A DNA stretch of 42,966 nt from an uncultured Prevotella sp. (GTDB taxonomy: Bacteria > Bacteroidota > Bacteroidia > Bacteroidales > Bacteroidaceae). The notes under the pieces are model-generated. The model was not told the DNA's origin. It did no database searches and saw nothing but the letters and a program-made list of their open reading frames with translations. The position numbers were made by a program, and so were the translations under genes. The stretch lies in NCBI GenBank assembly GCA_900769055.1, contig CAAGFF010000037.1, positions 1 through 42,966 of the forward strand, given 5' to 3'. Position 1 is the stretch's first letter; each line of letters starts with the position of its first letter. Shown in pieces: positions 15,982-24,171 of this stretch.

Positions 15982-17106
15982 TCACAGCCGCTCAATCTCC
16001 TCAACAGGAAGCATGGTTATCGAAGAAACAAGAGAGACTGGCATCCCCTGCTCCTTCATCGCACGTGCTGAGGCATATAGAGCCGCATCCTTCTGGAGTA
16101 TCTCCTGGGACTTCTGCTGAAGCTGGCTGTCCTTCTCCTCAAGCTGCTCATCCTTCTGCTGAAGCTGGTTGTCCTTCTGGAGTATCTCCTGAGACTTCTG
16201 CTGAAGCTGGTTGTCCTTCTGGAGTATCTCCTGAGACTTCTGCTGAAGCTGGCTGTCCTTCTGGAGTATCTCCTGAGACTTCTGCTGAAGCTGCTTGTCT
16301 CTCTCCTTGATAGCAAGCTCACGCTCCTGAAGAGCCCGCTCACGTTCCATGATGGCGGTGTCGCGATCCTCGATGGCTGAGTAATACTCGTCCTCGACAT
16401 CCATATCGAGCCGCATACGTGCGCTGGCGGCGGCGGCGGTGAGACGGCGGAGGATATACATCATGTCAGCGTCGTCCTCATAGTCCGCCTCGTCAATATC
16501 CAATACCTGGCTGTCATGCTCGTCACGGCGTGTCTGGTCGAAGACACTGAGCACCCTCTCAAGACGGTTGTTCACCTGGCCGCGCAGCAGTGGTATCTGG
16601 ACTATTATGCTGTCATGGACAAGGCTCTCGATGAAGGGGTCGGGCAGACCCTTTGTGACTATGTTGCCCTCATAATCGTATGACTTGTGTGAGACATACA
16701 GGACGGGCTCCTCTATATCGCCGACACGATGGCCGAGGAGATAGACCGTCACCATCGGTATGGCATAACCCTTCGGATTGTCGCCCTTGATGATGTTCTC
16801 CTTGTTGGCATACTGGGCCCCAAGGTACTGGCGGAAACGGAGTGTCTCAGTGTTGAGCCATGTCTTCTGTAGCTCTATCAGGACGAGCTTCTCCTTGCCG
16901 CCCTCGTCTATCACGGTCGCGGCGAAGTCTATGCGGAACATCGAGATGTTGTCGCGGTTGGTGTTGGCATACTCATGCGGACGCACCTTCACACGCACCA
17001 CCTCACGCTTCAGCAGGGCTGAGATAAGTGTGCGGGCTATGCGCTCGTCCTCTACAAGGTATTTGAAGACGGAGTCATATATCGGGTTTGCGATGTTTAT
17101 TCTCAT
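15982..17106 (-). CDS. Rpn family PD-(D/E)XK nuclease-type protein with coiled-coil tail
   Basis: This protein has 374 residues. The N-terminal 230 residues match the Rpn/transposase_31-like PD-(D/E)XK group: FRIDFAATV with Asp60 and LVLIELQKT with Glu78-x-Gln80 form the predicted metal-binding core. Family stretches include YDSVFKYLVEDERIA, FRQYLGAQYANK and GYAIPMVTVYLLG. Residues about 245-340 are a charged coiled coil with a perfect-looking 14-residue repeat (QEILQKDNQLQQKS). The C-terminus has a short helix (AMKEQGMPVSLVSSITMLPVEEIERL) common to this family. Start at 17106 is supported by a strong promoter at 17155-17186; the frame extends to 17391 but that part overlaps the next gene. 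Known members promote recombination and degrade DNA in vitro. The cellular role here is unknown. Confidence 0.9.
   Translation of the reverse strand: MRINIANPIYDSVFKYLVEDERIARTLISALLKREVVRVKVRPHEYANTNRDNISMFRIDFAATVIDEGGKEKLVLIELQKTWLNTETLRFRQYLGAQYANKENIIKGDNPKGYAIPMVTVYLLGHRVGDIEEPVLYVSHKSYDYEGNIVTKGLPDPFIESLVHDSIIVQIPLLRGQVNNRLERVLSVFDQTRRDEHDSQVLDIDEADYEDDADMMYILRRLTAAAASARMRLDMDVEDEYYSAIEDRDTAIMERERALQERELAIKERDKQLQQKSQEILQKDSQLQQKSQEILQKDNQLQQKSQEILQKDNQLQQKDEQLEEKDSQLQQKSQEILQKDAALYASARAMKEQGMPVSLVSSITMLPVEEIERL
16087..16296 (-). repeat. 42-bp in-gene tandem repeat coding for the coiled coil
   Basis: About five copies of a 42-bp unit encode QEILQKDNQLQQKS. Copies are nearly identical at DNA level, and one interior copy is diverged (KDEQLEEKDS). 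Such a repeat is prone to copy-number change without loss of frame. Confidence 0.85.
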
Positions 17107-17154
17107 GGCTGATGATTCTTTATTATAATGGGGATGCGCATTTGATGTTGTATG

Positions 17155-17186
17155 CAAAAATACGACAAAATTATCAAAGTCCCAAA
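17155..17186 (-). promoter_or_regulatory. Promoter for the Rpn-family gene
   Basis: On the minus strand TTTG (17183-17186) is followed after exactly 20 bases by TATTTTTG (17155-17162), a full match to the Bacteroidetes consensus. The expected leader is about 40 nt. Confidence 0.7.
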
Positions 17187-17229
17187 CAATTACGTGATTT
17201 TTAACATCATTATGGCTGTCAATGACGCG

Positions 17230-17296
17230 AAACATGAAAGCCGGCAACTGGCAGTGTATCACTACTGTCAGCTGTCGGCTTTTACCTTTCATGTTT
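17230..17296. terminator. Inverted repeat between the 344-residue protein gene and the Rpn gene
   Basis: aaacatgaaagccggcaac... at 17230-17254 faces its near-complement at 17265-17296, with a 6-base insertion in the right arm. It lies 40 bp past the stop of the upstream gene and upstream of the Rpn promoter, so it could end that transcript. There is no strong T-tract. Confidence 0.45.
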
Positions 17297-17335
17297 GCGG
17301 AGACATATACTGCCCCCGCATATCTGTCTGCCAGA

Positions 17336-18370
17336 TTATCTCTGGATGAACTTCTTGTTGCCCTTAACGACGATGCCCTTGTAGCCAGCACCTACTGCCT
17401 GGCCTGCAAGGTTGTATGTCTGTGCGTTTGAGCTCTGTATGTTCTCTACTTCAATGTTGCCGATGCCCGATGGGTCTCCCGAGCCTGTCTCAAGCCAGAA
17501 GCGCTCGATAGCCATGAGGCGCGCGTTCTTGCAAGCGTAATAGAGGCGTACGGTGTTCTTGCCTGTGAGCTTCAGTCCGCCTGCTGGAAGAACGGCGAAA
17601 GCATTGGCAGGGGATGTCTTTCCAAGACCGCCAGGCTGCTCAACATTGTCGCGTACAGCCCATCCGGCGATTTCTCTTACACCAGTGGTCGTGATGTATG
17701 CTGAGTTGCCATTCTGCCACTGCGCCTTTGCTTCATCAGTAGAGTTGGAATTACCCATCTTTGCGTTTCCAGAGAAGTATTTCTGGTTGCCAGCCTCGTC
17801 GTAGATGGCGATAGCCCAGATGAAATTCTGGTTAGAAGCACAGTTGAAAGCGATGCCAGTGACATTGAGTTCCTTGCCTGCTGCCACGTCAACGGCGAAA
17901 CCAATCCAACGGTCTGGGGCTGTACCAATAAGGTCCCAAGTCTCGTTAACTTCAAGGTCCTCACCACCATCGGGGTTCGGTTTTGTCCAGATAGCCTTTG
18001 TGTCGGCATCTTCGCCGGTAAGTGATGAAGAATAAACGAGAGCATCGTCAGATACGCCCCATACCTCTGCGTTATATGCAAAGTTTCCACCGAAGTTTCC
18101 TGCGTTATAATAACCGTTCAATCTGTCCACACTTGGATAATTAGCCTTTACCTCAAGGTATGAGAGCGGCATGCCGTTCTGCTTTGTAACAGTAGCATTC
18201 TCGTCCTGATAGTAACCGAAGTCGTAAGAACCATCGGCAAGCTCTGTGGGTCCGCAAATCTGCTTTAATTCCTTCAATGTTTCAGTATCGGCATATAAGC
18301 CGTATTTTGCCTGTGCACTTGCGCTGAGCGCTGCAACAAGCGCTAAAGAGAGTGTAAAGATTTTCTTCAT
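17336..18370 (-). CDS. secreted protein of unknown function with type IX-like C-terminus
   Basis: This 344-residue protein begins with a clean signal peptide (MKKIFTLSLALVAALSASAQA). The mature part is beta-rich with many aromatic residues (YGLYADTE, YYNAGNFGG, NTVRLYYACKNARLM). It ends TYNLAGQAVGAGYKGIVVKGNKKFIQR, a form common among Prevotella secreted proteins and related to type IX sorting signals. No catalytic motif is recognised; a carbohydrate-binding role is a guess based on its place after a SusCD pair. It has its own promoter at 18418-18449 and lies beyond the SusD terminator at 18473-18511, so it is transcribed separately. Confidence 0.8.
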   Translation of the reverse strand: MKKIFTLSLALVAALSASAQAKYGLYADTETLKELKQICGPTELADGSYDFGYYQDENATVTKQNGMPLSYLEVKANYPSVDRLNGYYNAGNFGGNFAYNAEVWGVSDDALVYSSSLTGEDADTKAIWTKPNPDGGEDLEVNETWDLIGTAPDRWIGFAVDVAAGKELNVTGIAFNCASNQNFIWAIAIYDEAGNQKYFSGNAKMGNSNSTDEAKAQWQNGNSAYITTTGVREIAGWAVRDNVEQPGGLGKTSPANAFAVLPAGGLKLTGKNTVRLYYACKNARLMAIERFWLETGSGDPSGIGNIEVENIQSSNAQTYNLAGQAVGAGYKGIVVKGNKKFIQR

Positions 18371-18417
18371 AGTAAAAATATTTTTGTTATTATAAGAAAT
18401 GTAAGATTTTTCTTTGG

Positions 18418-18449
18418 CAAATATACACTAATTATATTATCTGTGCAAA
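18418..18449 (-). promoter_or_regulatory. Promoter for the 344-residue secreted protein
   Basis: TTTG (minus strand, 18446-18449), 20 bases, then TATATTTG (18418-18425): a full match to the Bacteroidetes consensus. It lies just after the SusD terminator. Confidence 0.75.
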
Positions 18450-18472
18450 TTTATCATCATTTTTTTACAAAA

Positions 18473-18511
18473 ATTCTTGGATGTTGGTTTATTCAGCCAA
18501 CATCCAAGAAT
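18473..18511 (-). terminator. Terminator of the second SusCD operon
   Basis: A perfect 15-bp stem (attcttggatgttgg and its complement) with a 9-base loop is followed on the minus strand by TTTTTGTAAAAAAA. It lies about 75 bp past the SusD stop. Confidence 0.8.
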
Positions 18512-18585
18512 CTGTAGTCATATTTATCTCTTTCTCTTTAAGCAGGTGGGTTTATCAGCGTCTTGATGATATCACCTGTCTTATC

Positions 18586-20469
18586 TTATTTCACGTATGG
18601 GTCGTAGCCCGGGTTCTGACCGAACTCCTCAGCGTTCTGCAACTTGTCGAGGAAAGTGTTTGGTATAGGCCAGAGTGTGTGGTATTCCTGTCGGCAGTCA
18701 TCTCCTGCCATTGACGGGTTACGTCCCATGATAGTTGCTGCGAACTTGCCCTGCGGACCGAGGATGCGCTTCAAGTCGAACCAGCGGAGCCACTCGCCGC
18801 AAAGCTCACGTGCACGCTCCTCAAGTATCCAGTCGATTGTCATATCAGATGCTGACACCTGTGCCTCGGAGAGGTTATGGCCTGGGCGTACGACACGTGC
18901 GTTGCGTATTTCCTTGTTGATAAGGGTTGCGGCCTCGGAGGTTCTGCCAAGGGCTATCATACACTCTGCTGCTATGAGTGGCATCTCGGCATAGCGAATT
19001 ACAGGCACGTCGCCATAGCCGAACTGTCCGTTAGGAGCGGCGAGGAGGAATGTTCCGTTCGGGTCGCGGTCCCAGATACGGTACTTCATGAATCGTGGGA
19101 AAGACTCTGCTATATACGTTGTCGTGTTCTCGTCGAGGTCTGGGTATTTCTCGTTCGGGTTGCGGACTTTCGCTCCGCCATATGAGTTTACAGCCTCTGT
19201 CTTGTAGAGCTTGTCGATATCGACAGTAGCGATGCCCTGTGCGGTGTATGCATCTTCCTCTGCCTGCGAGAGACTCTTGTTAGTGAAATAGAGAACCGTC
19301 TTGTCTTTAGCAACCTTCTTGCCTACAAGTTCTGGGAGATTATACTTGCCCGCCTGTTCTGCATTCCATGTGAAGCCTCGAGGAGCATTCTCCGGGAATT
19401 CCTCCTGGAAGACAGCATCGTAGCGTGCGTCCCAGTCCTGCCAGAGCTTCATAAAGTAATAGGTAGGCATCATGAGACGACCCTCAGAAGGATACTCCCA
19501 AGATGTTGCGGTGTTTGTGATACCAGCATTTCCCACGAGTGATGGTGAGAAGTAGCGGTAGACACGGTTTGGCTTAGAGTCAGCATCGAGCGAGGCGTTG
19601 CTGGAGAATGTTGTCACCCAGAGGAACTCAGTGTTCGTCTTGTTGTTCTTAGCCTGCCATATCTCGTCGTAGGTGTCGTAGAGCTTTATGCCAAGTGCAG
19701 ACTTGTTGTTGATGACATCATTGGCGGCTGCGAGAGCCTGCTCGTAGAATGTCTTCTGCTCTGCACTGCCCTGAGCCTCGTACTGTGCACGGGTGAGGAG
19801 CACACGGGCAAGGAGTGCCTTTGCAGCCTTCTGTGTCGAGCGGCCTACATTTCCGTTGTAAGGATTAACGGGGAGGAGGGAAGCGGCAGCCTTTGCGTCT
19901 GGAATGATAACCTCATCGTAAATCTGCTTTGCTGGAGTGCGGTGAGCCGTGAAGACGGCTGCAGAGGTCTCCTCTGTGCGCATCTCGATGTCGCCGAAGA
20001 ACTCTACGAGCCACCAGTAGCAGTAGGCGCGCATGAAGCGTGCCTCACCCTCGAAGCTGGAAGTCTGAGCCTCTGAGAGGCCAATACAGTCTGGCAGACG
20101 GTTGATGACAGCGTTACAGTCGTTGATATTGTCATATACACGGTTCCACACGTTGGCTATCTGGCCGCGGTCGCCCTGAAGGTTGACGCAGCGTGTCAGC
20201 TGCATACCATACTCGTAGCCACCAGCACGGTTCTGCCAGATATCGGCAGAGCCTTCCATGTAGAGCACAGGGTCTTCACGTCCGTAGTATTTCCAGCGGA
20301 AGTTGTAATACATCTGGTTCACGAGGTTCTCCATGCCTTGAGGAGTGGCAAAGACCTCGTTGGCGCCTTCGGCTGACGGATTGTACTCGTCAAGGCCACA
20401 AGACTGGAAGGTGAAGGTGGCGGCCGAGGCCACCACAGCACCCATGATATATTTATTGAAAATCTTCAT
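18586..20469 (-). CDS. SusD/RagB-family outer-membrane lipoprotein (second pair)
   Basis: This 627-residue protein has the SusD layout. A lipobox ends at Cys24 (TFQSC). The TPR-rich fold shows family stretches such as EGEARFMRAYCYWWLVEFFGDIEM, STQKAAKALLARVLLTRA, ICMIALG-type helices near the C-terminus (YAEMPLIAAECMIALGR) and ILEERARELCGEWLRWFDLKR. It should cap the SusC barrel encoded just upstream and bind the glycan. The gap to the susC stop is 55 bp, so the two are co-transcribed. A strong terminator follows. The ligand cannot be named from sequence. Confidence 0.95.
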   Translation of the reverse strand: MKIFNKYIMGAVVASAATFTFQSCGLDEYNPSAEGANEVFATPQGMENLVNQMYYNFRWKYYGREDPVLYMEGSADIWQNRAGGYEYGMQLTRCVNLQGDRGQIANVWNRVYDNINDCNAVINRLPDCIGLSEAQTSSFEGEARFMRAYCYWWLVEFFGDIEMRTEETSAAVFTAHRTPAKQIYDEVIIPDAKAAASLLPVNPYNGNVGRSTQKAAKALLARVLLTRAQYEAQGSAEQKTFYEQALAAANDVINNKSALGIKLYDTYDEIWQAKNNKTNTEFLWVTTFSSNASLDADSKPNRVYRYFSPSLVGNAGITNTATSWEYPSEGRLMMPTYYFMKLWQDWDARYDAVFQEEFPENAPRGFTWNAEQAGKYNLPELVGKKVAKDKTVLYFTNKSLSQAEEDAYTAQGIATVDIDKLYKTEAVNSYGGAKVRNPNEKYPDLDENTTTYIAESFPRFMKYRIWDRDPNGTFLLAAPNGQFGYGDVPVIRYAEMPLIAAECMIALGRTSEAATLINKEIRNARVVRPGHNLSEAQVSASDMTIDWILEERARELCGEWLRWFDLKRILGPQGKFAATIMGRNPSMAGDDCRQEYHTLWPIPNTFLDKLQNAEEFGQNPGYDPYVK

Positions 20470-20524
20470 TGTATTTCTGATTTATTAGGATGTGTGTTGT
20501 ACGGGGGAAACACTCGATGATTCT

Positions 20525-23500
20525 TTAGAAGTTCACGTTCAGACCGACTGTGAAGCTGCGCTGGTTGCCTTCTGGATCCCAACCCTTCTGGAAATCGCTC
20601 TTCACCCAATACAACGGGTCATTTACAGTTGCATATACACGGACCTTTGTGAGGCCGATGGTCTTGAGAGTCTTCTTTGGCAGAGTGTAGCCGACAGTTA
20701 TACGCTTCAGCTTGATGAATGAGTTGTCAGCGTACCACAGTGACTGGTATCCGGTGTAGTCATAGAAGTTACGTCCTTTGTAGGCTCCGGGAAGGAGGGC
20801 ATTCTCGTTTGTGCCTTCTACCCAGTAGTCCATATTCACGTACTTGCCACCGTCTGTAGGGGTGTAGTTGCCCATGCGGTTCTCTGCCCACTGTCCGAAG
20901 CGTGCGTAGAAGTAGATGTTCACGTCGAAGTTGCCGATGGTGAAATCGTTGTTGAAGCCTGCAAACCAGTTTGGAGATGTAGAGCCGATATACTGGACAT
21001 CTTCTGACTGTGAGATGCTGTATGGATTATCCTTCGTGTACTGGACAATTTTTCCGTCCTTGTCTGCTTTCTCATACACTCCGTCAGAAACCTTGCGCAT
21101 TCCTGGAATATCAATGTGTACATCACCTGGCTTCTGGTTGAAGATAGCGGCTTCGTCAGCCTCACTGGTCTTCCAGATGCCCAGATATTTGAATGTAAGG
21201 AACGACTTGATAGGACGACCGAGCATAAGCGTGTTCTTCTCCTTCTCCGTGCCTATCGTGATGTCTGTGCCGTCAACGAGGTCTTCAATCTTCTCTGAGT
21301 TGGCAGAGAAGGTGAGAGAAGAGTTCCACTGGAAGTTCTTCTTAACGATATTACGCGTGTTGACGGTGAACTCGACACCCGTGTTGCGTGTAGAACCGAT
21401 GTTGGTGTATGTAGCGTACTTGCCGTCCATACCTGCTGATGTTGGCAGAGAGCGGAGGAGGATAAGGTCTGTTGTCTTGGTATAGTACCAGTCGAAGACT
21501 ACATTGATACGGTTACGGAGGAAAGAAGCGTCAAAGCCAAGGTCAAATGTTGTGGATTTCTCCCATTTTGTATCCTTGTTCGCAACGACATAGTAGCCCG
21601 AGCCGTTCTTGTCGAGAGTACCGAGGATGTAACGGTTAGCAGCATCGTCCTGGAAGCCGAACGACCAGTTGGCGAAGGTGACACCAGACTGTGTGCCGTA
21701 GATGCCTATACCGGCATTGCCCGTCACACCGTATGTGGCACGTATCTTGAGGTCGTCAAGCCAGTCGCCCTTCACCTTCTCCATCCATGCCTCGTCTGTG
21801 ATACGCCATGCGAGGGCAGCAGAAGGGAACCAGTCCCACTTATGTCCGTCGGCAAGACGGCTCGCACCGTCGCGGCGGAGAGAGGCGGTGAAGAGATAGC
21901 GGCTCTTCCAGTCGTAAGAGACACGACCGGCGTAAGAGAATGTCTGGCTCTGCTCGTAACCGCTTGAATGGATTGAGGAACCGTCCTCGCCATCGTTGCT
22001 GCCGAGATTCCACCAAAGATTGCTTGCCAAAGTCTGGCCCTTTGATGTCGCAGAGAGGAAGTCGCTCGTCTTACGGCTCCATGTGGTGAGGAGCGTGACA
22101 CCGAGGTGATGGTCTTTCGGAAGCTGGACGAAATTGTATGTCAGGACGTTGTTCCATTCAAGATAGAGACCTGAGCTCTTCGTCATCGTTGCGGCGCTCT
22201 TCTGTCCTGTCTTCTCAAGATTGGCAGACTGGCTGGCATCGATATAGTCGCCGACAGAAGAGTTGGTGATGTGAGCATTGAGCTGTGAGCGGAAAGTGAG
22301 ACCTTCGATAGGATGGATGTCGAGATAGCCGTTGGCAATGACGTTTGTGCCGTAAGATTCACGCTTGTAGAGATAGTTGCCGTTGTTGTCGATGAGAGGA
22401 TTGACATACTCGTCGGCAGCGAGAGGACGCTCCACGAGCTCATTGCCGATAGTGTATGTCTCTGTCTCAGCGTCATACACACCGTAGGGCGAACCGAGCT
22501 CCATGCCTGTCGTGGCGGCTTTCTCGTAAGGCGAGTTGCCTGCACGGTTGTGTGTCAGCTGGAAGTCCACACCGGCTGATATCCAGTCATATACCTTATG
22601 GTCGATGTTGGCGCGGAGAACATAGCGGTCGGTGCCGTTGCCTTCCTTCCACTTGTTGCCGTTGCTTGCATATCCGAGCGAGAAGCGTGCCGAAGTCTTT
22701 TCCGTACCACCAGAGAGGGTCACGGTGTGCTTTGTGCTCCATGTGGCTGATTTCTGCAAGAGTTCCTCATAGTTTGTCCACGCTCCAGCCTTGTATGCGG
22801 CGAAAGCCTCGTTAGAAGAGAAGAGGAGGCGGTCGTCAGCTGCACTCGACCACTGTCCTGCAGCGACGGCAGCGTTCTTTGCTGCATTATAGTAGTTGTC
22901 GCCTGAGCGGTAGTCAGGATGGTCGGCACGCATGGCGCCTGTCACAGAGCCGCTGTAGGAGATGGCCATTCTGCCCTTCTCCGCCTTCTTGGTAGTGACG
23001 ATGATGACACCGTTAGCACCCTGCGAACCATAGATGGCTGTTGAGGAGGCATCCTTCAAAACGTCGACTGACTCGACATCCTCTGGGTTGATATCGCCGA
23101 GCGAACCGCCCTGGACACCGTCAATGATGACGAGAGGGTCGTTCTTACCATTGATGGAGCGGTTACCACGGATACGGAGCTCGCCATCATTGACATCAAG
23201 ACCCGAGATACGGCCCTGAAGGGCTGAGGAGACATCTGATGTGGGAGCCTGGAGGATAGCATCTGACTTCACCTGGGCCACAGAGCCTGTTACATCGCGC
23301 TTCTTCACTGTGCCGAAACCTATCACGACGACTTCTTCCATCATCTGTGAGTCAGGCTTCATGTTAATCTTCAATCCATTCTCTGCCTTGACAGTCTGTG
23401 TGAGATAGCCTACGTAAGACAATTCTATCTGCTGCCCTGGCTTGGCGTTGATGGTGAAATTGCCGTCAAGGTCAGTGATAGTGGCTGCCTGCGTTCCTTT

Positions 23501-23704
23501 CACGCGGACAGTGACACCAATCATTGGCTCGCCGAACTCATCGACGACATTACCCTTGACCTGTGCCTGTTGCTGAACTGCATAGACATATTCAGGCGCT
23601 GTGGCGTTGTCCGCAAACAGTGCCTGCGGCATCAACACTGCTGCCGAACATGCCGCCAGCATAACCTTAGCGGTAAAGCTGGCATTAGTCTTGTTTCTTC
23701 GCAT
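20525..23704 (-). CDS. SusC/RagA-family TonB-dependent outer-membrane transporter (second pair)
   Basis: This is a 1059-residue receptor. A signal peptide (ending LFA) is followed by a carboxypeptidase-regulatory-like domain (about 50-125, VKGNVVDEFGEPMIGVTVRVKG) and the TonB-box region MMEEVVVIGFGTVKKRDVTGSV. The plug domain carries DPLVIIDGVQGGSLGDINPEDVESVDVLKDASSTAIYGSQGANGVIIVTTK. The 22-strand barrel ends GLNVNF, a proper C-terminal aromatic for outer-membrane assembly. Length and order are standard for SusC. A -7 box (TATATTTG) lies at 23788-23795 and a terminator at 24048-24095 separates it from the first pair, so it is likely its own transcription unit with susD. Confidence 0.96.
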   Translation of the reverse strand: MRRNKTNASFTAKVMLAACSAAVLMPQALFADNATAPEYVYAVQQQAQVKGNVVDEFGEPMIGVTVRVKGTQAATITDLDGNFTINAKPGQQIELSYVGYLTQTVKAENGLKINMKPDSQMMEEVVVIGFGTVKKRDVTGSVAQVKSDAILQAPTSDVSSALQGRISGLDVNDGELRIRGNRSINGKNDPLVIIDGVQGGSLGDINPEDVESVDVLKDASSTAIYGSQGANGVIIVTTKKAEKGRMAISYSGSVTGAMRADHPDYRSGDNYYNAAKNAAVAAGQWSSAADDRLLFSSNEAFAAYKAGAWTNYEELLQKSATWSTKHTVTLSGGTEKTSARFSLGYASNGNKWKEGNGTDRYVLRANIDHKVYDWISAGVDFQLTHNRAGNSPYEKAATTGMELGSPYGVYDAETETYTIGNELVERPLAADEYVNPLIDNNGNYLYKRESYGTNVIANGYLDIHPIEGLTFRSQLNAHITNSSVGDYIDASQSANLEKTGQKSAATMTKSSGLYLEWNNVLTYNFVQLPKDHHLGVTLLTTWSRKTSDFLSATSKGQTLASNLWWNLGSNDGEDGSSIHSSGYEQSQTFSYAGRVSYDWKSRYLFTASLRRDGASRLADGHKWDWFPSAALAWRITDEAWMEKVKGDWLDDLKIRATYGVTGNAGIGIYGTQSGVTFANWSFGFQDDAANRYILGTLDKNGSGYYVVANKDTKWEKSTTFDLGFDASFLRNRINVVFDWYYTKTTDLILLRSLPTSAGMDGKYATYTNIGSTRNTGVEFTVNTRNIVKKNFQWNSSLTFSANSEKIEDLVDGTDITIGTEKEKNTLMLGRPIKSFLTFKYLGIWKTSEADEAAIFNQKPGDVHIDIPGMRKVSDGVYEKADKDGKIVQYTKDNPYSISQSEDVQYIGSTSPNWFAGFNNDFTIGNFDVNIYFYARFGQWAENRMGNYTPTDGGKYVNMDYWVEGTNENALLPGAYKGRNFYDYTGYQSLWYADNSFIKLKRITVGYTLPKKTLKTIGLTKVRVYATVNDPLYWVKSDFQKGWDPEGNQRSFTVGLNVNF

Positions 23705-23787
23705 AAGTCTGTGTTTTAGTTATAATATTATTTTCGATTTACGGTTAGAAATAAATGCACGTATTTATATAAGATACTTACTCTATG

Positions 23788-23795
23788 CAAATATA
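23788..23795 (-). promoter_or_regulatory. -7 promoter element for the second SusCD operon
   Basis: TATATTTG on the minus strand matches TAnnTTTG about 85 bases before the susC start. No TTTG is found at the expected -33 distance, so an activator may be needed or this call may be wrong. Confidence 0.45.
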
Positions 23796-23970
23796 TGAAA
23801 AAAAATCAGAAAGGTACTATATAACCAACCCCATATTAACCTTTATTAACCTTACAGGGACAGATATCCGTGAATAAATGGATTACATGTCGGTTTTATT
23901 AATTGTCAGGCAGACAACAGAAAGATAAGAACAAGGGCATGGATATGAGGGAAAGAAAGGAAAAAATGAA

Positions 23971-24013
23971 GGGGGAAGCAAGAACAGAGGATGGGGGAAG
24001 CAAGAACAGAGGA
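23971..24013. repeat. Two-copy 22-bp direct repeat
   Basis: gggggaagcaagaacagag followed by ga occurs at 23971-23991 and again at 23993-24013, separated by one base. It sits in the 467-bp gap between the two SusCD units; no gene is seen in that gap. Confidence 0.75.
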
Positions 24014-24047
24014 CATCCAATCGGCTATGCTGATGGTGGACGTAAAA

Positions 24048-24095
24048 TCCAAAGAAGGGACAGAGCCGTTTTTTAAGCTCTGCCCCTTCTTTGGG
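24048..24095 (-). terminator. Terminator of the first SusCD-lipoprotein operon
   Basis: A long stem (tccaaagaaggg...agagc with gctctg...cccttctttggg) encloses a short A/T loop. On the minus strand TTTTAC follows. It lies about 75 bp past the lipoprotein stop. Confidence 0.7.
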
Positions 24096-24171
24096 ATAAA
24101 TATTCTATTGATGTTTGACAATTATATATGATGTCTCTGCATCATACATTATGTCTATGTGTCTGTCGGGA

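Noticed and set aside
17107..17391. N-terminal extension of the Rpn-family frame
   Set aside because: It overlaps the 3-prime end of the 344-residue gene and runs through a hairpin and a consensus promoter; the family N-terminus starts at 17106.
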